NCBI GenBank assembly: GCA_030705675.1
Contig: JAUZPZ010000007.1
Span: 1-32,084 of the forward strand
Direction: 5' to 3'
Source: Bacillota bacterium
GTDB taxonomy: Bacteria; Bacillota; Clostridia; RUG12999
Length of the DNA stretch: 32,084 nucleotides
Positions 9,101-18,135 of this stretch are shown one piece after another. How positions within the stretch are numbered: the stretch's first letter is position 1; each line of letters opens with the position of its first letter. Position numbers and translations under genes: made by a program. Below the pieces are notes generated by a model, which worked only from the letters and a program-made list of their open reading frames with translations, made no database searches and had not been told where the DNA came from.

Positions 9101-9525
9101 AGGGTGATGTGCCTGCCGATAGCGTGGAGGACAAATTCAGAGAAAAATACAGAACCAAAGGGCTTCTTCTTGCGGACAGCGGAATTTTGGAAAAAATGGA
9201 CAGAAATATCCATGAGAATAAAAGCTATCTTCCCGTAGGTTTTAACAAGGACGGAAATTTTAAGGCAAGCTCTAAGGTGGCAACTTATGAGGAATTTACG
9301 GCAATGAACAGATATTTGCGGCAAATGATAAAAAAAATGACCTCACAAATGCTTACAGGGGACGCGGATATATATCCCGTAAAGATAGGGAAAACGGTTC
9401 CATGCCAGTATTGCGCATATAAGCAGGCTTGCCATTTTGACACCGCCGGTGGGAACAGATACAATAACCTTACCCAAATAGAAACAGATGAGGTATGGAA
9501 AAAAAATCATGGAAGAGAGCGGTGA
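6148..9525 (+). CDS. addB: ATP-dependent helicase/nuclease subunit AddB (RexB)
   Basis: LQIIYGRAGSGKSFECLKIA Walker A, RGKIDRGDIF...VDYKSGNKEFD nuclease motif, and Fe-S cysteines (KKCPFMYYAQYLL; CQYCAYKQACHFD). RBS GCGGAGGGAAAGTA lies before ATG 6148. Confidence 0.95.
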   Translation: MSLQIIYGRAGSGKSFECLKIASETWHKTDKKVFFIVPEQYSYETEKSLVEELGIISPKTVEVLSFKRLFYYVCNNVGGILAPRLTDTGKAILLRKAAIKCADGLKTLGKTTKYSGFTEVMATLFSEFKRYNNTPDSIDKVTEKLQDNSYFKLKMQDISMLYRAYEEEIAGIFTDPDDELTWLSTLLRENSSFFADSIFLIDEFTGFTPQEMGVIAEIAKQAPEIKITLCTDTLLQTDSGYEVFDMQIKTATKLDMLAQEYGIKGDKPLYMGRLYKTENHPEFAHLEKNLTKNVYTKYEDKTEMIKITAAMNYSGELEDAAEEIIRLTRDENYRYRDFMVVARNIDNYKTLVSSVFSRYGLPVYVSDKTSAAEETPAYALLCGMNIIVKNWSYEAVFSFLKTGYANLTDEETDLIENYIIRTGIRGTSWTNGKPWKYMPEGVDGETLAEIEKIRAKVIAPVMSLNERFLTAKTAKEYMVALVEFMTEEKFAEKVSAAAENFKGISPDISARYEQIYAIIISTMDEIEQVTGDSEEFTPEEFTQIFTAALQTHQVGIIPTSADSITVTDAERCGAQKCKVMFLIGVNDGVFPKIFSNEGIIKDEEREMLAQAGLQLSPDTVKRTFDESFIVYSTLLAPSERLYISYSLADNKGAALAPSGFIKKLKIMFPNISERNLVIAEKSPTERLVNPGSALDRLAEAKSREREGEQIEKIWADVEKWYSEHEQYPEKYEMIKRGYCYRNAAYPISKETLDGIYKDVVYTSVSRLETYKKCPFMYYAQYLLKANERETTEIRSVNIGNIMHTVTEKISLKVHDEIGNWNDVRDDWIEKNVELIAEEEIKKLSEYFDKLEPRQLWTMARLRRAIINSAKIIAYQLQSGDFMPMGYEIEFDDGGKYKCIEIDVGDKKIKLRGKIDRGDIFIDDSGRKFIRIVDYKSGNKEFDISDLYYGMNLQMAVYLDSLTVQENAVPAGMLYFRLYDPIVETEGDVPADSVEDKFREKYRTKGLLLADSGILEKMDRNIHENKSYLPVGFNKDGNFKASSKVATYEEFTAMNRYLRQMIKKMTSQMLTGDADIYPVKIGKTVPCQYCAYKQACHFDTAGGNRYNNLTQIETDEVWKKNHGRER

Positions 9526-9530
9526 AGGAA

Positions 9531-12500
9531 ATGCCTAAATGGACAGATGAACAGAAAACGGCGATAAATGAAAGGGGCTGTGATTTGCTTGTGTCCGCCG
9601 CGGCGGGTTCGGGTAAAACAGCGGTGCTTTCAGAGCGCGTATTGAGAAGGATATCAGACCCTGAAAGACCCGTGTCGGTAGACCGACTTCTTATAGTAAC
9701 TTTCACAAATGCCGCCGCGGCTGAAATGCGACAGAGGATAATAGATAAACTGCGGGAAGAACTCGAAAAATATCCCGAAAACATTATATTGTCAAAACAG
9801 CTTACTCTTGCGCCCAGAGCAAATATTACGACAATTCACAGCTTTTGTCTTAACGTAATAAAAAGTAATTTTCACCTTCTTGACATTGACCCTTCCTTCG
9901 GGATACTGGACGAAGGGGAAAAAGAAATTATATGCCTTCAGCTTGCGCAGGAAGTAATAAACGAAATGTATGATAAGCACGGAGAAAAGTATTCACATAT
10001 GGCTTTATGGCTGGCAGACGGTAAAGATGAGCAGCTTGCCGAAGAAATAATTGAACTGTATAAATACATACAAAGTTTTGGGGATCCTCTTGCATGGCTA
10101 CATGAGCAGGTGGAAAAATATAATATAACCGACTTTGATATGGATAGCTTAGAATGGACAGACATACTCAAGGAAAAATACAAGAATGAAACCGCCATGT
10201 GTCTTGATATGCTGAAAGAGGCGGAGAAGCTTTCTGTGGACGGCGAAGCAGATGGATACATTGAAACCATTGCGGAGGATTTTAAGATAGTGGAGGCTAT
10301 GGTGGCGGCACTTGCGGGAACATGGCAGGAAGTATATAAAGCCGCTAAGGAGTGTAACTTTAATCCCATTAAAAGAAATAAAAACAAAGACTGTCTGTTT
10401 AAAGAAGAAATAATGGCTTTAAGAGAAAAAATAAAGAAAAAATGCAAGGCGACCGCAGGAGAAATTATCAAGATAGAAGAAGGGGAGGCCGCGGCTTCGC
10501 TTTTAAAGGCATATCCTTTGTTCTTGCTCCTTGAAGAAAGCATACAGCTTTTTACGGATAAATATATGAGCGCAAAAAAGGAAAAAAATGTGCTGGATTT
10601 TAACGATTTTGAGCATGTTGCGCTTTCCTTGCTAAATGATGAAAATCTGCCGGTTTCGCAGGAGCTTAGAAATAAATTTGATGAAATTTATGTTGACGAA
10701 TATCAGGACTGCAATGACGTTCAGGAATGTATATTCTCAGCTATAGCGCGCCGCAGTGGTGGTAAAAGCTGCAATATGTTCATGGTGGGAGATGTAAAGC
10801 AGAGCATATATAAATTCAGGCAGGCGGATCCGGGCATATTTATAGGCAAGCTTGAAAGATACGGAAGCGACGGAATACAAAAGAAAATAATGCTTAACAA
10901 AAATTTTCGCAGCAGACCGCAGATAGTGGACTGTATAAATAATTTGTTCCGTAAAATAATGAGCCGTGAGATAGGAAATATTGAATATGGTGCGGAGGAG
11001 GAACTGAACGCGGGATTTGATTATCCCGAATATACAGAGCATGAAAACGGAGGAAGCCCAGAGCTGCTCGGAGTAATGTGGGATGAAGATATTGAAAATG
11101 AAATAGAGTATGAGGAGGAAGTCAGCGAGGAGGATATACCGGAGACTAAGGAAGAACTGGAAGCAAGGCTGGTTGCGTGCAAAATACGCGGCATGATAGG
11201 AAATTTTTATGTGTATGACCGTACCATTGAAGGCTATAGACCGTCAACATATAAAGATTTTGCAATACTTATACGCAGTTCCGGCAGGCAAAATGGACGT
11301 ATTGAGGCGATAGAGGCAGAGCTTAAAGCACTTGATATACCTTATTTTTCAGACAAAGGCGGTGGTTTGTTTGACGCGCTTGAAACCGAACTCCTTATGT
11401 CCGCCCTTAATGTTACGGACAATCCGCTTCAGGATATACCTTTAATAGGGTTGATGCGCAGTGCCCTTATTGGGTTTGATGAGGATGAACTGCTTAGAAT
11501 AAGAAAATATAAATCAAATTGCAATTTTTACGGGGCAGTTGCGCTATGTTCAAAAGATGACAGCGAGCTGGGCGGAAAATGCATGAAATTCCTTAGCATG
11601 TTAAAGGAGTGGAGAAATTTTGCAAAGGCGGCAAAAATAACTGAACTTATAGGTAAAATCATAGAGGACACATCGTTTTATGCTTATATACAAACTCTTT
11701 CGGGGGGCAGAAACAGGCGCGCGAATATCGAATTGTTTATTGAATACGGAAGACAGTTTGAAAATGCGGATCTACACGGAGTGTTTGCTTTTGTGAAATA
11801 CATTGAGAAAATGAAGGGTACAAGAAATACCGAAACCGCAAAAATTCTTTCCGAGGCGTGCGATGTTGTACGCATAATGACTATTCATAAATCAAAGGGA
11901 TTGGAGTTTCCTGTGGTATTTCTGATGTTTGCGGGCGGAGGGATAAGCAATAAGGATTGGGCAAAGAAAAAACTGCTTATTCATAAGAGGTATGGCATAG
12001 GGTGTAATTTTGTAGATGCTGAAAAACATATTAAATATCCGCTTATCACAAAAATGGCGGTAAGCCGTAAAATCAAAACAGAAGGGTTATCGGAAGAAAT
12101 GCGTGTTCTTTATGTCGCTCTTACCCGCGCGAGGGAAAAGCTGTTTGTCACCGTTTCGGGTAAAAAAGCGGGAGAAAAGATAGAAAATGCAAAATCACGC
12201 GCTGAATCCGGGCACGCAAAGCTGTATGAGGTTGAAAATGCGAAATCGTATCTTGACTGGCTGCTGCTTGCAATGAATGGGGCGGGGGAAGGTTCGGATT
12301 GGAAAACCGAGATAATTTCGGCGGCGCAGCTTGCGCTTAGATATAAAAATGCACTTGAGAGCTTGAAAGTAAAAGAAAAGGAGAATGAAGCCGGGGGTGA
12401 GTACGCGGAAGTTGTAAATAGGCAGTTGTCTTATGAATATCCTCATAGAGCCGCTTTATCGCTGTCTGCAAAGTATTCCGTTACTGAAATAAAGCATAGG

Positions 12501-13091
12501 TTTAATGCAAAAGAAGACGGTGGGGAAAAAGTGGTATCCAAAAAGGAGGAACTGTTGCCGGGGTTTATGCGGGGCGAAAAGTTTACACCAAGCTTTGTGG
12601 GCACGGTGTATCATCTCATACTTCGGTTTGCGGATTTTTCGCTTACTCCCGATGAGGCGGTAAAGGAGTGTCGGGCAATGCTTGTCGATAAAGGATTTTT
12701 GAGCGAAAGTGAACTTGAACCTATTGATAACGCTATACTTATTAATTTTATGAACTCTGAAATATATGACAAAATGAAGGGAAGCAATGTGATTTACAGG
12801 GAAATACCGTTTAACATAAGCGTAAGCGGAGATACCCTTACGGGAGATGACAGATTGAAAGATGAGAAGGCACTGCTTCAAGGCATAATTGACTGTTTAT
12901 TTGTAATCGGTGATAAGTGTTATGTTGTGGATTACAAGATGGAAGGATCCCGATATACTGACGATGAGCTTGTTGAAATGTACAGAAAGCAGATTGAGCT
13001 TTATACCGTTGCCGCGGAAAAAATAACAGGAAAACCGATAGGAGGAAGATATTTGTATTTTTTGGGAAGAGGACGGCTGTGTGAACTGTAA
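9531..13091 (+). CDS. addA: ATP-dependent helicase/nuclease subunit AddA
   Basis: MPKWTDEQKTAINERGCDLLVSAAAGSGKTAVLSERV (UvrD/AddA N-terminus), VDEYQDCN, VGDVKQSIYKFRQADP, RIMTIHKSKGLEFPVVF, LYVALTRAREKL, and a C-terminal QGIIDCLFVIGDKCYVVDYKM nuclease motif. Immediately follows addB. Confidence 0.96.
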   Translation: MPKWTDEQKTAINERGCDLLVSAAAGSGKTAVLSERVLRRISDPERPVSVDRLLIVTFTNAAAAEMRQRIIDKLREELEKYPENIILSKQLTLAPRANITTIHSFCLNVIKSNFHLLDIDPSFGILDEGEKEIICLQLAQEVINEMYDKHGEKYSHMALWLADGKDEQLAEEIIELYKYIQSFGDPLAWLHEQVEKYNITDFDMDSLEWTDILKEKYKNETAMCLDMLKEAEKLSVDGEADGYIETIAEDFKIVEAMVAALAGTWQEVYKAAKECNFNPIKRNKNKDCLFKEEIMALREKIKKKCKATAGEIIKIEEGEAAASLLKAYPLFLLLEESIQLFTDKYMSAKKEKNVLDFNDFEHVALSLLNDENLPVSQELRNKFDEIYVDEYQDCNDVQECIFSAIARRSGGKSCNMFMVGDVKQSIYKFRQADPGIFIGKLERYGSDGIQKKIMLNKNFRSRPQIVDCINNLFRKIMSREIGNIEYGAEEELNAGFDYPEYTEHENGGSPELLGVMWDEDIENEIEYEEEVSEEDIPETKEELEARLVACKIRGMIGNFYVYDRTIEGYRPSTYKDFAILIRSSGRQNGRIEAIEAELKALDIPYFSDKGGGLFDALETELLMSALNVTDNPLQDIPLIGLMRSALIGFDEDELLRIRKYKSNCNFYGAVALCSKDDSELGGKCMKFLSMLKEWRNFAKAAKITELIGKIIEDTSFYAYIQTLSGGRNRRANIELFIEYGRQFENADLHGVFAFVKYIEKMKGTRNTETAKILSEACDVVRIMTIHKSKGLEFPVVFLMFAGGGISNKDWAKKKLLIHKRYGIGCNFVDAEKHIKYPLITKMAVSRKIKTEGLSEEMRVLYVALTRAREKLFVTVSGKKAGEKIENAKSRAESGHAKLYEVENAKSYLDWLLLAMNGAGEGSDWKTEIISAAQLALRYKNALESLKVKEKENEAGGEYAEVVNRQLSYEYPHRAALSLSAKYSVTEIKHRFNAKEDGGEKVVSKKEELLPGFMRGEKFTPSFVGTVYHLILRFADFSLTPDEAVKECRAMLVDKGFLSESELEPIDNAILINFMNSEIYDKMKGSNVIYREIPFNISVSGDTLTGDDRLKDEKALLQGIIDCLFVIGDKCYVVDYKMEGSRYTDDELVEMYRKQIELYTVAAEKITGKPIGGRYLYFLGRGRLCEL

Positions 13092-13098
13092 AATCGTG

Positions 13099-13127
13099 TT
13101 GACATCTTAAAGGCAATGTGGTAAAAT
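13099..13127 (+). promoter_or_regulatory. Sigma-A-type promoter
   Basis: TTGACA (13099-13104), 17-nt spacer, TAAAAT (13122-13127). Confidence 0.8.
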
Positions 13128-13159
13128 TATTGTATAATTTTGCTGGAGGCTGAAGGAAA

Positions 13160-14407
13160 ATGTCAAAAAATATTATAGTGGGTCAGTCGGGCGGACCGAC
13201 AGCGGTTATAAATGCCAGCCTTGCCGGAATTTTTGCCGAGGCAAGAGATATGGAAGCGGATAAAATTTATGGCATGGTAAATGGTGTAGAAGGGCTCCTG
13301 AAAGGAACGATAGCAGATCTTTCAGAATATATAAAAACGACCGAGGATATAAAAATTCTTTGTCAAACCCCTTCGTCATTTCTCGGCTCGTGCAGATTCA
13401 AGCTTCCTAATATTGAAAAGGGCAATGAAATATTCGAGAAAATTTTTGAAAAATTAAACGAGCTTGAAATTGAGGCGTTTTTCTATATTGGCGGGAATGA
13501 TTCAATGGACACAATAAAAAAACTTGCCAATTACGCGAAAATAATTGGTAGTAGCATAAAGTTTATAGGCGCGCCTAAAACAATTGACAACGACCTTGCG
13601 GTGACTGATCATACTCCGGGTTTCGGAAGCGCCGCGAAATACATAGCGACCATGACAAAGGAAATTATATGTGATAGCGCGGCTTACGATTTAAAAAGTG
13701 TTACCATTCTTGAAATAATGGGCAGAAATGCGGGATGGCTCACCGGAGCTTCGGCACTTGCACGCGGTGAGGATTGTGAAGGACCTGACCTTATATATCT
13801 CCCTGAAATTCCTTTTGATATGGACAGTTTCACAGAAAAAGTAAAAAACCTTTTTGAGGTTAAAAACACCCTTGTTATCGCCATATCCGAAGGCATAGCC
13901 TTTAAGGATGGCACAAATGTTTGTGAAATGTGTTTTAAAAATGAAAATCTGGACGCTTTCGGGCATAAATCGCTTACTGGTGCGGCACAGTATTTGGCAG
14001 CGGAGCTTTCTTCAAATCTGGGCTGTAAAGCAAGAAGTATAGAATTCAGCACATTGCAAAGGGCGGCGGCGCATATAGCCTCGGATACCGATATAAATGA
14101 AGCGTTTATGTCAGGTGCACATGCTGTTCGGGCCGCATTTGACGGAGAAACCGGGAAAATGGTTATACTTGAAAGAGCGGCGGGCAAGGAATATAAGTGT
14201 GTTACAAAGACTTATGATATTGATAAGATTGCAAATGAAGTAAAAACAGTGCCGCTATCCTGGATAAACGATGAAGGCACAAACGTGACGGAGGAATTTA
14301 TAAATTACGCGCGTCCGCTTATATGCGGAGAAAATGATATAATTTATAAAAACGGACTTCCAGTGCATTTAAAACTTAAAAACAAAGTTGTACAGCCGCG
14401 TGATTGA
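13160..14407 (+). CDS. pfp: 6-phosphofructokinase, probably diphosphate-dependent
   Basis: NIIVGQSGGPTAVINASLAG, FFYIGGNDSMDT (Asp at the GGDG position, PPi-type), GAPKTIDNDLAVTDHTPGFGSAAKY, EIMGRNAGWLTGASALAR. Confidence 0.88.
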   Translation: MSKNIIVGQSGGPTAVINASLAGIFAEARDMEADKIYGMVNGVEGLLKGTIADLSEYIKTTEDIKILCQTPSSFLGSCRFKLPNIEKGNEIFEKIFEKLNELEIEAFFYIGGNDSMDTIKKLANYAKIIGSSIKFIGAPKTIDNDLAVTDHTPGFGSAAKYIATMTKEIICDSAAYDLKSVTILEIMGRNAGWLTGASALARGEDCEGPDLIYLPEIPFDMDSFTEKVKNLFEVKNTLVIAISEGIAFKDGTNVCEMCFKNENLDAFGHKSLTGAAQYLAAELSSNLGCKARSIEFSTLQRAAAHIASDTDINEAFMSGAHAVRAAFDGETGKMVILERAAGKEYKCVTKTYDIDKIANEVKTVPLSWINDEGTNVTEEFINYARPLICGENDIIYKNGLPVHLKLKNKVVQPRD

Positions 14408-14430
14408 AAATCCGCGGCTTAATTTTTTTA
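14394..14430 (+). terminator. Rho-independent terminator of the PFK gene
   Basis: AGCCGCG (14394-14400) / CGCGGCT (14413-14419) followed by TAATTTTTTT. The stem overlaps the stop codon. Confidence 0.8.
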
Positions 14431-14522
14431 CTATGGATAAAAATGAAAATATTTTTAAAATAAAAATATGCTGAAAATTTCTTTTATCATTTAATACAAA
14501 AAAACAATTTCTTTATAAAAAT

Positions 14523-14583
14523 AACCGCCGACAAATAAAGCCGGCGGTTCGTACCGCGGAATTTTATTTCCGCGGTTTTTTTA
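14523..14583. terminator. Double GC-rich hairpin ending in a T-tract
   Basis: AACCGCCG (14523-14530)/CGGCGGTT (14542-14549), then ACCGCGGAA (14553-14561)/TTCCGCGGT (14568-14576) followed by TTTTTT. Confidence 0.75.
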
Positions 14584-14658
14584 TAGGAAGGTGTAGACTG
14601 TTTTAATACAGCTTTTAATATAACTTCCGGAAATCCGGAATCACGAGGCCGTCAATTA

Positions 14659-15093
14659 TTATTCTGCTTGGCAGCATTCTGTAATCGAGGAGAGTATACA
14701 GCAGATTAATTTGATAAATGATACGAAAAGAAATACAAGAGCAGCTACCAGCAAACCGAAAATAACTGCCGATGCAATATCTGCGGCTACTATAGGAATA
14801 AGTGTTGCTATGATACCGAGCACCATTGTTCCAATAAGACCTATAATTAACGAAAGTCTGTTTTCGCATAGGCACAAGGCAACAGCACTTGCACTGTCAG
14901 TTCCTAAGGAAGCTGCAATAATCAGCAGTGCGAGTATTATTGCTACGATTACGGCAAAAATAAGGGCGGCGTAAATCAGGGGAGCAGTAATTGCAATAAC
15001 AGCACTATATAACAAAGCGCCGAGAATTGCACCGACTACAAGTGCGATAAACACAGCAGCAGAGCTTATGCAACAGGGTGAGCATCTATTCAT
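14659..15093 (-). CDS. Small, very hydrophobic multi-pass membrane protein with Cys-rich termini, unknown function
   Basis: 144 aa MNRCSPCCISSAAVFIALVV...LICCILSSITECCQAE. The start at 15093 is preceded by AAAGGAGCTCATTTT. Confidence 0.75.
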   Translation of the reverse strand: MNRCSPCCISSAAVFIALVVGAILGALLYSAVIAITAPLIYAALIFAVIVAIILALLIIAASLGTDSASAVALCLCENRLSLIIGLIGTMVLGIIATLIPIVAADIASAVIFGLLVAALVFLFVSFIKLICCILSSITECCQAE

Positions 15094-15177
15094 AAAATGA
15101 GCTCCTTTCAAAATATATATGGCGATTGCCACAATAATATTTTATGAAATAAAAAGCTTTTAAGTGAAAAAAAAAGT

Positions 15178-15217
15178 AAAAGCCTTGCAAATAATAAGAA
15201 ATCTGCAAGGCTTTTTT
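15178..15217 (-). terminator. Terminator of the DUF378 gene
   Basis: AAAAGCCTTGCA (15178-15189)/TGCAAGGCTTTT (15204-15215), with A-tracts on the left giving a U-tract on the - strand. A second partial GCAAGGCTTTTTTT copy follows. Confidence 0.65.
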
Positions 15218-15237
15218 GATTCGCAAGGCTTTTTTTG

Positions 15238-15447
15238 TTATCTTGCGCGTGTAGGAACGTCTTCTCGATCTCGGAAAAGAAGGGTTATACACCATATTCC
15301 CGCTACCGCAACTATTGTGTAAACAATTCTGCTCAACATAGAGAGCTGACCGCCAAGCAGTGTGCCTATAGCATCTACTCCGAAAATACCTATTGAGCCC
15401 CAATTGAGCGCACCTATAATAACAAGAACCAATGCTGTTGTGTCCAT
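15238..15447 (-). CDS. DUF378 family small membrane protein (YuzA-like)
   Basis: 69 aa MDTTALVLVIIGALNWGSIGIFGVDAIGTLLG...LSRIVYTIVAVAGIWCI matches the DUF378 signature. RBS AGGAGGCATAATTTT. Confidence 0.9.
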   Translation of the reverse strand: MDTTALVLVIIGALNWGSIGIFGVDAIGTLLGGQLSMLSRIVYTIVAVAGIWCITLLFRDREDVPTRAR

Positions 15448-15626
15448 AAAATTATGCCTCCTAAAAAAAATTTGAACTGTGTTTATTTTGAACCGTGTTT
15501 ATTATAAACGGAAAAAAAGAAAAATATACACAGCGATGTAATAGTGAATAAAATCTATCCAACATGTAATAATATCAATATTAAACATTATACAGTGCAG
15601 CAATAATTTATGAAGAAGGTGAGAGA

Positions 15627-17135
15627 ATGAGCGATATCGTTCTGGAGCTTAAAAATATAACTAAAATATTTCCCGGCGTAAAAGCTCTCAATAATGTAAA
15701 TTTTTCTCTTGAAAGAGGAAAAATTCATGCAATTATGGGAGAAAATGGAGCAGGGAAATCTACATTTATAAAAGTCATTACAGGCGTGCACAGACCGGAC
15801 GGAGGAGAAATTTATATAAACGGTGAAAAAGTTGAATTTTCAGGTCCGAAGGACGCGCTGGAAAAGAGCATAGCGGCAATATATCAGCACAGCACAAATT
15901 ATCCTTATTTAAGTGTTACAGAAAACATATTTGTCGGGCACGAAATAACAATTGGAAAAAGCGGAAGGCTCGACTGGAAGAAAATGAGAGCGGAAGCGGG
16001 GAGATTGCTTAGTGAGCTTAGCAGCGATATAAGTCCGAGAAGCCAAATGGGAAATCTTACGATAGCGCAGCAGCAAATGGTCGAAATAGCAAAAGCAATT
16101 TCAACAAACGCAAAAATTCTTATTATGGATGAACCTACCGCATCTCTTTCAAAAAGGGAATGTGAACAGCTTTATACAATAACTGAAAAATTAAGGGATA
16201 GTGGAGTATCAATAATTTTTATTTCACACCGTTTTGAGGATATGTATCGTTTGGCAAGTAAGGTAACCGTGCTGAGAGATTCTAATTATATCGGAACCTG
16301 GGATGTGGAAGGAATTTCAAATGAAAAGCTCATATCGGCGATGGTGGGCAGGGAAATAAGCGATATTTATCCGAAAACAAATATACCTGAGGGTAAAGAA
16401 ATTTTTCGCGTCGACGGACTTACAAGGACAGGCTATTTCAGCAATATAAGCTTTAATCTTCATAAAGGTGAAATTCTCGCGCTCACCGGTCTTGTAGGAT
16501 CGGGCAGAACCGAGGTGTGCCAATGTATTTTTGGAATTGAAAAACTTACTAGCGGAAGAATTTATTTGGATGGAAATCATATAAACATTGAAAATCCCAG
16601 AAAAGCACTTAAATTAGGAATAGGCTATTTGCCTGAAGACAGGCAGAAGCAGGGTCTTATTCTTGAATGGGAATTGTATAAAAACGAAACACTTGCCACG
16701 CTGGAAAAGTTTACACAATTTATTAAAATAAACGAAAAAAGTGAACGCCAAAAGGCAAAAGAGTTATCTGAGGAAGTAGATGTAAAAGCCGTAAGTGTCT
16801 ACGATACCGCGGAATCTCTGTCGGGAGGAAATCAGCAAAAAGTAGTTGTGGCAAAATTATTGAATTCAGATTTACGTATAATAATCCTTGACGAGCCGAC
16901 AAAAGGAGTCGATGTAGGTGCTAAAGCCCAAATATATGCTATAATGTCGAATTTGGCAAAACAGGGGTATGGCATAATTATGGTATCGTCGGAAATGCCG
17001 GAAGTTTTAGGAATGGCGGACAGAATCGTAGTAATGCATGCCGGGCAGGTTTCGGCGATATTTAACGTAAAAGACGCCACTCAGGAAAAAATACTTGAAG
17101 CTGCAATGAAAGTACACAAGGATGGGGGAGATTAA
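15627..17135 (+). CDS. Sugar ABC transporter ATP-binding protein (RbsA/MglA/RhaT-like, two ABC domains)
   Basis: Walker A GENGAGKSTFIKVITGVH, LTIAQQQMVEIAKAI, second-domain LSGGNQQKVVVAKLL and IILDEPTKGVDVGAKAQIY. Confidence 0.95.
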   Translation: MSDIVLELKNITKIFPGVKALNNVNFSLERGKIHAIMGENGAGKSTFIKVITGVHRPDGGEIYINGEKVEFSGPKDALEKSIAAIYQHSTNYPYLSVTENIFVGHEITIGKSGRLDWKKMRAEAGRLLSELSSDISPRSQMGNLTIAQQQMVEIAKAISTNAKILIMDEPTASLSKRECEQLYTITEKLRDSGVSIIFISHRFEDMYRLASKVTVLRDSNYIGTWDVEGISNEKLISAMVGREISDIYPKTNIPEGKEIFRVDGLTRTGYFSNISFNLHKGEILALTGLVGSGRTEVCQCIFGIEKLTSGRIYLDGNHINIENPRKALKLGIGYLPEDRQKQGLILEWELYKNETLATLEKFTQFIKINEKSERQKAKELSEEVDVKAVSVYDTAESLSGGNQQKVVVAKLLNSDLRIIILDEPTKGVDVGAKAQIYAIMSNLAKQGYGIIMVSSEMPEVLGMADRIVVMHAGQVSAIFNVKDATQEKILEAAMKVHKDGGD

Positions 17136-17136
17136 T

Positions 17137-18135
17137 ATGAAAGGCACAAAGTCATTTATAAACAATAATATAAGAGAAATTGTGCTTGCAATTGTTATAA
17201 TAGTGCTTGCCGTATTTGTAAACATTCGCAGTTCGGGCGCGTTTCTGACAGGGGAAAATATAATGGATACCCTTTCAGAAACGGCTGTTATGGCAATAAT
17301 TTCTGTTGGCATGATGATAGTCCTCCTGACGGGAGGTATTGACCTTTCGGCGGGTGCGGTTATGGGACTTGCGGGCATGACTGCTACAACAATTCTTAAA
17401 AACAATCATAATTTAAATCCTTTTACCGTAATTCTCATAGCTGTTATTGTCGGCGTTTTGTGTGGTCTCGTAAATGGATTTCTTGTTGCGAAATTAAACA
17501 TTTTCCCTATTATAGCAACTTTGGGAACCATGTATATATTCAGAGGTCTTGTATATGTTGTAAGTCCTATCGGACGTGTAAATCCGCAGGAAATGACAAC
17601 ACCTTTTTTAAATATCGCTACAAAACCGTGGTTCTTTAAAATTAATAACCTGGTATTAATTACAATTATAATTTATCTTATTGCTTGGTATCTGCTTGAA
17701 TATTTTCGGGCGGGACGCCGTATTTACGTTGTGGGAAACAGCATTTCTTCGGCACGGATAAGCGGTATAAAGGCATCAAAAGTACTTTTGTGGGTATATA
17801 CCATCGCCGGTGCTCTTGCCGGGCTGGGCGGCATACTGTATGTTGGTAAATACAGTTTTGCGACGGGAGATACCGGAAGCGGGTTTGAAATGAATCTTAT
17901 TGCGGTGTGCGTACTTGGCGGAGTCAGCGTCACCGGAGGAACGGGTAAGATTTCCGGAGTGATTTTGGGCGCGATATTATTTGGAGAATTGACAAGGGCA
18001 ATGCCCATGATCAATATATCAGAGTTTTGGCAGGAAGCGGTCAGAGGTCTTATTATAATCCTGTCTGTAATTGTAAATGCGCTTATTCAGAGAAATGTAG
18101 TACGTAAATCTCTTGAAAGGAGGGATGAACTGTGA
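17137..18135 (+). CDS. Sugar ABC transporter permease (RbsC-like)
   Basis: GMMIVLLTGGIDLSAGAVMGLAGM, GTMYIFRGLVY, VCVLGGVSVTGGTGKISGVILGA. RBS GGGGGAG before ATG 17137. Confidence 0.93.
   Translation: MKGTKSFINNNIREIVLAIVIIVLAVFVNIRSSGAFLTGENIMDTLSETAVMAIISVGMMIVLLTGGIDLSAGAVMGLAGMTATTILKNNHNLNPFTVILIAVIVGVLCGLVNGFLVAKLNIFPIIATLGTMYIFRGLVYVVSPIGRVNPQEMTTPFLNIATKPWFFKINNLVLITIIIYLIAWYLLEYFRAGRRIYVVGNSISSARISGIKASKVLLWVYTIAGALAGLGGILYVGKYSFATGDTGSGFEMNLIAVCVLGGVSVTGGTGKISGVILGAILFGELTRAMPMINISEFWQEAVRGLIIILSVIVNALIQRNVVRKSLERRDEL

Noticed and set aside
9938-10543. 201-aa antisense Ser-rich ORF on the - strand
   Set aside because: Shadow of addA, low-complexity Ser/Leu composition.
13684-14187. 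167-aa antisense ORF on the - strand
   Set aside because: Shadow of the PFK gene.
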